From: Nymphaea colorata
Lineage: Eukaryota; Streptophyta; Magnoliopsida; Nymphaeales; Nymphaeaceae
Reading direction: 5' to 3'
Length of the DNA stretch: 64,000 nucleotides
Assembly (NCBI RefSeq): GCF_008831285.2
Contig: NC_045147.1
Coordinates: forward strand, 21,964,981 to 22,028,980
A program made the translations under genes and the position numbers. Numbering within the stretch: the first letter of the stretch is position 1; each line of letters begins with the position of its first letter. Below the pieces are notes generated by a model that was not told the origin of the DNA, made no database searches, and was given only the letters and a program-made list of their open reading frames with translations. Shown here in pieces: positions 33,363 to 44,800 of this stretch.

Positions 33363-36202
33363 AAGAAACGTTGGCAGCCCGTTCTCCTGGGTCCTACCCA
33401 TTAATATACACAGAGCTCTGCATCGTGTATTTTCCTTTAATAAGACTTCTGTATGTGGGGTTGGTTCCTTGCTCTAGTGATCTGAATTTTTGCGAGGACT
33501 TTTTGTTTCTAGTAAATGTGTCGAGCTTGTCGAAGGCATTGTCAATCATGTTTCGAGAATTGAATTAGATCTCCAGTTATTGTTGCACTCTCCTCTAAAT
33601 CTTGCAAATGACACTCAGTAATCTCTGGATACTATAACCAAGAAAGGCCTCCACTCCAAGGTGGAGATTTCAATATAGTCATTGGCATGGGGCTTATTCT
33701 TGTCTTACTTCTTCATCTCCAACTCAAACCAATGAGCACCTCAACCCTGAATCTTGATCCTGCATCTGCCAGAAACTACACCAAATTCTGGGAAACAGTG
33801 ACAATTTATTAAGCTTTTAGATTGGGAAATCATGAAACTTAAAACTGCAATCGAGGACAAACTCTAGTTTGGTATTCATTCAAAGCAAACTGATTGGATC
33901 AAAACGGGTTCAAATTTAAACTTCCTTGGTAGTTCAAGTCTCAGGCCCTCATGATTGAGCAGGTTATTTAGAACAAGTCAACCTCCTGGATGCGTCCGGC
34001 TGCTAAGAAAGCCGGGCCAAGATGGGTCCGAGCTAAAAAGGCCGGCTGCTAGTGGATGCTCTTGCCGACCATCCCAATTAATGTTCGTTGACATTTTGGT
34101 GCGTGATAATTTCCAATGGCATCCACAGCAGCCCAAAGGCCGAAATTGCCAACTTTGTGCATCAGGCAGGCATGTGAGCGGATGAAGAAAAACCTGGTGG
34201 TTGAATGCTTATTTCATGCAATGTTGAGCAATTTCATGTAAGTTATCATATTATTTGAGAAGGCTTTAAATATATCCCTTGAATATTCTCCTTTTATTCT
34301 TCTTGGCCTTTCGGTGTGAACAAAAGACTTCGCTTCCTTGATCATCTAGAGGATTTTATAAGGGATCAGTACTTTTCAAAAGTTTTAAGAAATTCAACTC
34401 TCAAAAGAAAACGTGTTGGCCCATGTTGGGATTTGATGTCGTATTTTAATGGTAAATTTGTACCATAATTCCCTTGGTTTTGCAGATTTAATTCAAACAA
34501 ACTCTACATTTTATTTTGTCTTTTTTTTATTTATTGATTAACAAGTGCAAATCTATCGTATATAAAATTCATGCTCTTTTTATTGCATCGAGAGTTGCTA
34601 TTGAAGCAAGACTTGGTCTGTTTCCTTACTTACTTTACATGGCATGGCATCTATATAATATGAATTTAACGACGCTTCATTTTGTGGGTGCTGCTTGGAA
34701 ATCTAACTAAACAAAATTTGGGTTACATATCTAAAAACTTGACAATGGACACAATACATGTTTCTTGTATGCTGAATTTTACAAGGATGAACAAATCAAG
34801 GTTATAAATACTCTTAGGTTGTATCCGATTTGTACATCAGAAGATTCTTTATTATACGTCCATTGATATCTTCTTTGAACACATAAATTATACCCATTAT
34901 TCTACATAAGAAAATAAATAATGCAACTGTTCTTAAGGATTACAATGTGCAAAAATAACTAAATGAAAGCATCATTGTAAGTGATTTGGGTTTTGCATTA
35001 GCAGGATAACCTATTTAATCCTCTCACAATGATGCATTTTCCTAATAATTGTCCAAAAAAATGCCTCAAATTCATGAAAATAAAATGAGCTTGGTGTCAT
35101 CTTAAAATGACAATTAAATTCTATGATGGGTTTAATAATGTGAACCGTTAAAGAAGAAGAGAATCGGTCAACTTCCAGCGGTTGGAAGGGGGATTTGGGT
35201 CACACCGGCGCACCGAGACGGACCACGTGAAGAACATGCACACGGCTCGAGCTCGACGGCACAGAAAGCAAGTCCTAAGTCCTGTTTGATGAAACCGGTT
35301 CTCCTTCCAGGCCGATCCACAACAAGAGCCGCACGAGTTCAGGTGCAAACAACCCGGTTTTTCAGAAAGGTGTTAGAAAAAAACATGAAAATCGCCCCTG
35401 CCCTTTTATTTCACATGTCCTGATGTGAATCGGACTGATCTTTAACCAAGTCTGTTATCATACAAATACTAATGAACTGGATTCTATTAGAACTCTGAAA
35501 TTAAATGTGTTTGAACGAGAATAGTTGCAGGATGAGTAGCATTTTGAGAAGTACTCGTGTTGCATCTCCCTTTTTGTCAAGCACAAATTTTAGACTTCAA
35601 ACTTAGGTTGTGTACAGAATTTACTGAACTTTTCAATATTGGATCTAGATTTGATTATCATGAGATGGAAATGTAGTCATGACAGTTCTTTGTTGGATCT
35701 CATACTCGGCTTAATTTGTAAAGAAAACATAATTTTATGATATAAAATTTTGAGTATGTTGAAAAATTCTGATCTTATGATGAGTTATGTGACAATTTCT
35801 AACGTGGTATTCAGATGTATAACTATATGATATAGGATCGACCGGTTTCCAACAGACGGATCAGATCGTTCAGTCGTTGGTTCGAATCGATTGCACTGGT
35901 TCAAGGCGATTCTGTGTCGATTTCAGCGACGGTGAGCGGAGAACTTCTATCCACGGCGTTTCCACGGGGGTAAGACCGAGCTCCTGCTTGGGTCTCTGAC
36001 GGCCACCAACCCCCAGAGGTTCAGGCTCCTCGCTTCTCGTTTTCCCATCTCATATGACGCGTCCGAGTCCGCAATTCTTCGTTGTTCAGTCCCACAAAGG
36101 TTGCGTTCTTGCTCAGACAACCACTGTCTAGCTGACGCGACTCTTCCGTCAAAAATCTTCCACACCAACGGGAAGCCGCCATTTCTGAAACTTGGGTGCT
36201 CT
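33363..36202. other. Spacer between the two DQD/SDH genes
   Basis: After a probable 3' UTR of about 200 bases for copy A, no gene or gene remnant is recognised. It contains no visible piece of a third DQD/SDH copy. The sequence is AT-rich from 34.2 to 35.1 kb and more GC-rich from 35.15 to 36.2 kb, nearing the copy B promoter. A G-box core CCACGTG lies near 35222. Confidence 0.5.
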
Positions 36203-36210
36203 TTATATAG
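36203..36210 (+). promoter_or_regulatory. TATA box of second DQD/SDH gene
   Basis: TTATATAG sits about 80 bases before the ATG at 36292, within CTCTTTATATAGCC. The spacing suggests a short leader of roughly 50 bases. No other TATA-like sequence is nearby. Confidence 0.6.
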
Positions 36211-36291
36211 CCGCATTCGTATCAAATTCTCATGAAAATTTGATCCTCTGGTTCATTTCGAATTGCCACAGCGAGACTTTGTGATTCAATC

Positions 36292-39200
36292 ATGGCGCGC
36301 AACACCACCCTTCTGTGCGTCCCGTTGGTGGCGTCGTCCGTGGAACAGATGCTGAGCCAGATGGATCAAGCTAAGGACGCCGGAGCAGATCTTGTGGAGA
36401 TCAGATTGGACCACATTCAGGGCTTTCAACCCCACCAAGATCTCGAGACCTTGCTCAAACACGGGAAACTGCCCGCCCTTGTGACGTATAGGTCTGTGCA
36501 TTTGGTCCTTTTGATTCATTTTGTCTTTTTGTGGTGGTCTGGTTGATCATGTTTTTCTGGATATTGGTGTTATTAAGATCTTTAGTCTTCTTATCAGTTC
36601 ACTGCTTCTAGTTTCTATCTCATTGTTCAGATTTCTGGTCTTATGAACAAACAAGTGGGTCTGTTAGCGCAAGGGAGTAGATAACAAGAGTATTGTTGCA
36701 CTTTGAGATCCTCTGTTGAACGATCCTCTGGCTTATTTTTGCGGCTTATGACTGTTTATTTGACCCTGTTGAATTCTTAACTGAACTCTTTCGAGAGAAA
36801 AAGGCCATCTCGCCCAGATAACTAAACAAAACTCTTAAGCCCTTGTACAGCATGAAACTATAATTTCAGTTTCAAGAGTATCTATGATCTTGGCCAACGA
36901 GAGTTCAGCTCACCTGGCTACAGGGTTAGGTTTAAAACCTTTAAATTGTCGAAAGTTCAATACCTGATCTGCATCTTCGTTGGCAACTGAACAGAATCTA
37001 CCTAATCCTGCCTTGCCTATCTAAAGAGAAAGATTTTACAAACTTGAAACTGTTAGGTGATTCCACAAAATGTTATTTTTGTGAATGCGTATACATCTTT
37101 AAGACCATGTCTTCAAACTTCAAAGTCATCTCTTATGTACGTTAATAGCTGGTTGCTTTTGTTTTTGTTCCTTAGGTGCTCTTTCTTTCTTTCTGAGAAT
37201 CCTGATTTTTTTCGTAATGTGTGTTGATTCCAGACCAAAGTGGGAGGGTGGTCAATATGAAGGTGATGAGCACGAAAGATTGAATGTGCTTCGTTTAGCT
37301 ATGGAATTAGGTGCTGACTATGTGGATGTTGAGCTCCAGGTATTATCTCTGTGGCTGCAAACATGTACTTTCGTCATACTTATAGCACACTAGGTGGGAT
37401 ATGTACGGTTGTGTCAGCCAGCTTGTACGCGAACTGTGTTTGAAGCTTTTTTATCATCTTATAATTATTAGAACATTTAGCAGGACAGGAAAATTTCAAG
37501 GAACTCAGACGTTGTTATTTTTTGGTGAAACAACACTCAGATATTCGAAGGCCTGCTTGAGCTTCTGTCACTTGATACATAAACTGACCTGTGTTTAGAA
37601 AAAATGCTTGAAAAGCTCCAAGCCAAGCTTAAGCTTTTGAAGATCTTCATCATATATTTTTTAATGAGGTTGAACTATATACAATTTATTTGATGCATAA
37701 AACAAGTCCTTGAAGTTGTTTTCGGAGCTTCTTAAAAAGCAAGCCAGTTCACAGTTGAACATCAATTTTCTCAAACAAAATCATTATCAATCCTTGAATG
37801 CATACTATGTTGTACAAAACTGATCATATTTGCTTGCCCTTAAAAATTTTTTTCTGCTTCACAAATCTAGGTTAAAATGTACATGTTGTGTACTTTTGCA
37901 GGTTGCTACTGACTTCATAAGTTCCATATCTGCAAAGAAGCCTGAGAAGTGCAAGGTCATTGTTTCATCACATAACTATCAAATCACTCCCTCCAGTGAT
38001 GAACTAAGTGACCTAGTTGCAAGAATTCAAGCAACTGGAGCTGATATAGTGAAAATTGCCACAACAGCCACTGATATTACAGATGTAGCACGTATGTTTC
38101 AAGTAATGGTGCATTGTCAGGTCAGTGCTTGGACAGTTTCAGGGTCACTTGATAAAATACAGAATAAATTTATAAAATCTTGTAATGTCCTTCAAAGTGA
38201 TGGTCAATCGTTCTTCCCCTATTCAATACCCACCATTTTGCCTTTACGTTCAATCAAATTGAGGCATATCCTTAACACTATTGTGATTATCCTCTTTTTT
38301 CATTCAATTTTCGTATTATACAAAATGCTTCCAGATTCTCACTAATAACATCACACAGAATATTCTTCAGGTCCCAATTATTGGATTGGTTATGGGAGAC
38401 CGAGGAATTATATCTCGAGTTCTGTGCCCCAAGTATGGTGGGTACCTTACTTTTGGTACTCTTGAAGCTGGTAAAGAATCTGCTCCTGGTCAACCTACAC
38501 TGAAGACTTTGCTAGATTTATACAATATAAGGCAGATTGGACCTGATACCAAAGTATTTGGCATTATTGGAAAGCCAGTAGGACATAGCAAGGGTCCTAT
38601 TTTATACAACACAACATTCAAGCGTGTTGGTTTCAATGGAGTCTATGTACATCTGTTGGTGGATGACCTTGCACGTTTCCTTAATACATATGCATCACCA
38701 GACTTCCCGGGTTTCAGGTTCATTTCTTCTCCAAGGATCTGTATTGAATCGTTTTATGTTTCTACGTTTCTGAAGAAAAAGTATATGGTTCATGCTTAGA
38801 GAAAGCAAAGTACGAACATAACAGCAATTGCATGGCCAACGTGGAATCACCCCTGATATTTTTGAATTTTCAGTCATAATCTGTTTTTCCTTATTTCCAT
38901 GTAGTTGTACTATTCCTCATAAGGAGGCTGCAGTTGTATGCTGTGATGAAGTAGATCCAATAGCAAAGGTACCTAATTGATGATGCCTTCTACAGTTTGC
39001 TATATATTTTCTGATTTGCAACCGTATATTGTCATTCTTTGAGTGGGATAGCTGCATGGTTGCTGATATTTAGTTTCCTGAAATTCTTTCTAGAGTATTG
39101 GAGCTGTAAATACAATTGTAAGGCGGGGAAGTGATGGGAAGCTGGTTGGATACAATACTGACTATCACGGTGCAATATCTGCCATTGAAGATGGACTTAG

Positions 39201-40473
39201 AGGTATATATTTATGTATATATATATTTGTTTAGGTTGTATCTACGATAACTAAGGGATCTTTGACTTGAACGATTATCCTGCAACTTTCTCTTATATGA
39301 AAGAAAAAGGCAAAATGCACGGTCATTTTCGCTTTGATGTCTGACATCAATCCTGGAACACAGGTTCAATTGCCAATGTTAATGAAGCCAATTCACCCCT
39401 TGACGGCAAACTATTTGTTGTCATTGGAGCTGGAGGAGCCGGTAAAGCACTTGCTTATGGTGCAAAAGAAAAAGGCGCAAAAGTTGTCATAGCCAACCGC
39501 ACTTTCGGTAAATATTTTTTTACCCTTTGCAAGACTCTGTCATATCACTTTTGATTCACCTGTTAAATAGCAAGCATGAAATGAAATTTAGTTGCTAGGC
39601 TCCCATCATCTGGAAGGCAAATTCTCAAGGACATTCGTTCTTTAACTAAAACTATGGTTCTTTCTGATTAGTTGACTGACTCAAACTATGGTGCTTCGTG
39701 ATTACTTGAAGCTTAAGTGTTAGTCTCTTTCCTACTATCCTTTAGTTGGAGCACAAACTGAACACCTTTATTTTTTTCCTTTCTGCCAGAACGAGCCAGA
39801 GAACTTGCCAATTTAGTCGGTGCTGAAGCTATTACATTGGCTGAACTAGAAAATTTCCATCCAGAAGAAGGCATGATACTCGCAAATACCACTTCTATTG
39901 GTATGCAGCCAAAAATAGAGGAGACACCCGTGCCAAAGGTTTTGTCTGCTTAATCTATTCTCTACGTGCTTTTATTATCCTTTGCAGATATTATCATCTC
40001 CTCTATCCAGTTAGGTTTTGGAGAATTGCACAACTGCTCATGTGCACATGGGTGCTTTCACGAATTATAATGCTTATGATACTGATTTATTTATAACTTT
40101 TAATGTTGCTCTCCTTCTTTCAATGGCTACATGAAATGACAAGCCAATATGTTTGGATGCATTGCAGCACGCTCTGAAGTCATACGCTCTTGTTTTTGAC
40201 GCGGTCTATACACCTAAAAATACAAGACTTTTGCGGGAAGCAGAGGAGTCAGGAGCCATCCCAGTTAGCGGTGTGGAGATGTTTCTCAGACAGGCAAAGG
40301 GACAGTTTGAACACTTCACTGGTTTGCCTGGTAGGTTGATCTCTTACAAGTTCAACCTTTGTTCCTTATTATTTTCTGGCTTCTGTTCTAAGCTTTACCA
40401 TGTTGACCTTTCTTCATTGGTGAATGCAGCTCCTGAGGATGTAATGCGTGATGCTGTTCTGAGCAAGATGTAG
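36292..40473 (+). CDS. DQD/SDH: Bifunctional 3-dehydroquinate dehydratase/shikimate dehydrogenase, copy B
   Basis: Same two-step enzyme as copy A, in tandem and on the same strand 2.9 kb downstream. Ten exons, 36292-36491, 37234-37339, 37902-38120, 38371-38717, 38905-38968, 39094-39202, 39364-39507, 39790-39938, 40168-40330 and 40430-40473, encode about 514 residues. Five of the exons (2, 3, 4, 5 and 8) and the last have exactly the copy A lengths, which shows descent by duplication; by eye the proteins share about two thirds of residues, so the duplication is old. The dehydratase keeps His126 (SSHN) and Lys153 (ADIVK). The dehydrogenase keeps Lys297 (CTIPHK), Asp335 (YNTD), GAGGAGK, ANRT, VFDAVYTP and SIGMQPK. 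The substrate motif is GHSKGP with Gly250 in place of the second serine, as in copy A. The protein starts MARNTTLLCVPL without a transit peptide, so a cytosolic location is inferred. Confidence 0.93.
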
Positions 40474-41825
40474 GAGAAACCACGAAATCCATTTTGGGAT
40501 AACGGAAGTAGTATTGTCTGTTCAACTGTACTGTAGGTGGTAAAAAAATTTCTTTTATTGTTACGATTAATTTTGCAATCATCCTGGCTCTGCTCCTGGA
40601 ATGCCGAGTTATTTGCTTGTTGTATGAATTGTCTCTTCTTTTGGAGGATGGACTAGAAACTGTGTATTGTATTTGCCTTTAATGGCAGTGTTGATGCAAT
40701 GAGATTAGTGGTCATGAATCTGTCTATCTCTCTCTCCGTCTCTCTGTCTACAAGCAATCCATTAAGAAATTCAGGGATTCAGCTCTGGGGTTGTCTGGTT
40801 TGTCAAATGAGGCTTGGCTCAAGTCAAGCTCATTTAAACTTGCCAAGTAATTACTACTATGTTCTTAAAAGTTAAAATGTCATTGGGCCTGTGTGTATCT
40901 ATCTATCTGGTATTTAACACTTGGCCTCTTTCCATTTGAAAATTTCAAGTCTGCAATAAGCTCGCATATACGTTCGAGTCGAGTTTCGACAGAACATGCC
41001 GTCGTGTCTAGCTAACGTATCTTTTATTATATGTGCAGTATCTTAAAAGTTTTTGAGAACTTTTTATAACACCATTTGTCGCTTGAGCCTGCTAAATCTT
41101 CAGCAATTTTCTGACTCGATTGGCAGCCCCGCGAATTTGATTCGATTTCTGATTTTTACAACGCCGAGCCCGCAACCATCCAGGCAACATTCAATATTTG
41201 GTTTCACAACCAATTTAAGTGTTCGACATATTAACACATAATGGATTTTATAAGTTAAACAAGAATATGAGGTAAAAATCGTTTCAATTACTTATCGTGA
41301 TAACCAATTTTGTGTAGAAATTAGAAAGATGATAGCCTGTTCTGAATACTATCTGCAAAACATCGATCGGAAACATTGTTGATTACATTTGATGTTTAAC
41401 AAGAACCTCCCAGAAAGTGTGCGCAGAATAATACACCACCAATGAGGCAAGCACTCCAAACACCAAGGGTGAAAAAGCTTCCAAAAACTTTCATTCAAAA
41501 ACTACAATTCAATCAAAATGGATGAGGCAATGGAAGGAAAACAGACGGCAGAAACCATCTCCACGTCATGCAAGCTGACCTCTGTCCAGCTTAGTGTTCA
41601 CAATCACATCCCATGGCCGTGCAACTTAGGACCATAACAGATGTGCATGCATTCAGGACGTTTACAATCTAATCAGCTCACAGTAATAATAGTGAAGAAC
41701 ATTCCCTTAAAAACAGAATAATCCAAGGTTCAGGTAGTTTAACAGCCTCAAATACTTTATAGTGGCAGACGAATAAAAGCAAACAGACGAGAAAAAAATA
41801 ACTCGATTTGTATAGATTTTCCTCT
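40474..41825. other. Convergent intergenic region
   Basis: This holds the 3' ends of copy B (+) and eIF3c (-). It has short CT and ATCT microsatellites near 40.72 and 40.89 kb and no recognisable gene. The eIF3c 3' UTR probably covers the last 300-400 bases before 41826. Confidence 0.5.
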
Positions 41826-44800
41826 TCAAACACGGCCTACCTTTGCAAAACTGACCATCCGAGTGGAGCTGTCCAACTGTGACCCTCTAGTAACCGAACC
41901 AGACTGATAAGGCGTCCTCCCAATGTTGCTGTATGCGTCCTGGTAACGGGTGCTCTGGTAACCACTGGAATATCCACCTCCTCCTTGTCGATCTTTAGAA
42001 AATGCCCCACCAGAAGAAACAACAGAAGAAGCTGTTCTCCCACCCGCACCACCATAACCAGACCGACCACCGTAAGTCGTTTGTCTTCCCTGTGCAGAGA
42101 AATCAGTCTGCCATTTCCCTGAAGCTGCACCTGCATAGTCTTGCCCCTCTCTTCTTCTAGGAGGAAGCCCATCCAGTGATCCACCCGTCCTGGCTTCCCA
42201 GGCCTTCTCATTGCTGTCTACTAGAACTCCTAATTTTTCAGCATATTGGAAGGCCAAGGCTTGGAGTCGTGTATGTCCAACATTATGGAAGACGATGCAC
42301 CTAGTTGGCTGATCCCAACTACCATGAAGTTCTTCCAAAACCATCATCTTGCTGACAATGCTGTGGACACTTGCTTCAGCAAGGTCGAACATTGCAGCAA
42401 GCTGGTCCAGACTCAAAGACTCATAACAGGAAGAGTAAGTAAACAAGTACGTCCTCAAAGCTTCTTCTTTAATCTTAGACCTTAACATCTCCAGTACCTT
42501 CTCTTTGTTGCGCAGCAGCTTCCACACATCAAGAGACTCGATCACTTGGAAAGCTTTCTGGAAGTCCCCTTTGGTTAACAATCTTGTTGCAGTCATGACA
42601 TGGTCACGGACATTTTCTGGTGGACCAGTAAAGGTCTGCCGCTCACTGATTTCCAAGTGACGGCGAAATGTCTTGCTTATGACTCTGCGTTTTGCATCAT
42701 GCGTGCTGCACGCCATGTTGGGTACCTCCAAAAGCATGGCACATATTAAATGAACAGCTTCTAACAACTCAAGGTTTATGTGCATGTGGTAGGGCATCTG
42801 TCTTCTCCTCTCGAGTTTTTCCTGAATGAAATGTAAATTTTATCACGCTACCACACACATTGTTTATGGAGTTTAAAAATTGAAAAGTTATCAAAAGGTA
42901 GCTAACGTTCAAAAGGTGGGAAAAGACTGCCACGAACATCTGAAACTAAACACTAATGACAAGTTACTGCATGCTTCAAAAGATACTACAACAACGACTG
43001 CTACAGGTCATTCAACACTCCAGGAGAACGGTCAACAGAATAAGAGGCCAGTGAGTATACAAAACTGTCTTCAGTCACGCAGGTTTACAAGGCAAGCAAG
43101 AAAAACAAATAAAAGATCGGGCCACTACTTTCGCATCCAACAGGAACCTTACAGGTATGGTAGAAGAATACTGGTACAAGAACGTAACAGTGGTCATGTA
43201 AATGAACCAGTAAATGATTCGACATGAATTATAGATAGACATATCAATCATCCTTGCCATTTGTGAGCTCCGAATAGCCATCCCATCATCTTTTTTGTCA
43301 TTCTACAGAAATTCAAACTTGAAGTCATAGAATCTTGCTTTCAAACTTAAGCCACACCGACACTTCTAAAAGGCATGTTGACAAGGGTGTGGGTACGGGA
43401 AATGGCTTGGACACAGCAGGTTTTTTTTTTTTACCTATTCAGCATATTTTAGTATTTTCTTGTATGTTTTAGCATCTTTAAGCTTTTTTTGTTAAGTAAT
43501 TTATACTTTTATGAATATAAACAATGAATTTATGTGTTTATAATTTTATAGAGAGAGTGTGTATGGCCGTCTCCCCGGACCCAAGTTTATTAAAATTGTT
43601 TCGCACAAGTATCTGTATCAGCACCTGCTTCAGCATCCATACCCGCACCTATGTGACATAGCTTCCAATATTATATGTCTTAATCGAAAAAATTACAATA
43701 AAAACAGCATATGCTGTGGACAATTTTTTTGGTTCATAAGGTGCACAAAAGTCAATGCATTGAATCAAATCTTGAATTATAGACAACATCAAGACAAAAA
43801 TAGCATAATCCAGTGCACAATGTTTGTTGGCTTATGAAGTGCACCTAGCTCAATGCACTTAGTTCAAATGGACTATAGATTCTGAAAAATGAATTATATC
43901 TCAAACTACAGAGAATACTGTATTCGGCTTGATATCAGTTTGTCATTTTTAAGAAATGCTAAAAAAGATAGACGGATGTGAAGTTTTGATATAACAAAAC
44001 AAATTGAGACTTATCACTACAGTGTGCAACAAGCATATCTTTGTTGATTATTTCATGCATGCCTTTTAAGAAAGTGCTAACTGTCTGAATATTCCCAAAC
44101 TCCATCATCATCATCTTGCAATCTTCTCCCCCATATTCTTGATGGTACGTAACTCTTCCTCCACCTTGAAATTCAACATAACAGCAACCAATTTCTAACT
44201 ATCTTGGCACTTTTGCATATCATGTATACAACTCCTTACACTCAGTACTTGCCAATCCTTTTCCAAGGCGTCCCCAAGAAACGTTGGTTTTCAAATCTAC
44301 CCTATGTTGTCATTTGCCCGCAGGCAGTCGTCTACTCTATGTTGTGAAGGCGCCCAGGCAGCACCTGGGCACCTAGGCCAAAAGGGCGACTGAATTTTTT
44401 GTTTTTTTTTTAGTTATGTTAACCATTACATAATAAAATTATGTACTTACTGACTGAACTGTAAGCTTCTATTCCCAGTAAAAAAAAAAAAACTGTTCTG
44501 TTCTGTTCTAATTCAATGATTAAATTTTGTAACTAAAGCAAAAAGTAAGACATGAAAAAACTGTTATGTTCTTATTTACATGACTAACAGTAGATTTCCA
44601 GCTTGTTTACATACTGGAAACTGTGCTGTTCTGTTCTAGTTGATGCCTTAGTTTGATACACAAAAGAAATGACATTCTTGTTTACATACTGGACACAATG
44701 CTTGCATTTCTTATAGACTATTTCAGCTATAGACCTTATAGAGTCATAGACTATTTCATTTGAATCATTTCAAACAAAAATCATATCAAATCAGTACATA

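Noticed and set aside
35860-35900. GGTTCGAATCG resembling a tRNA T-arm
   Set aside because: No acceptor stem, anticodon arm or terminator consistent with a tRNA gene can be folded around it.
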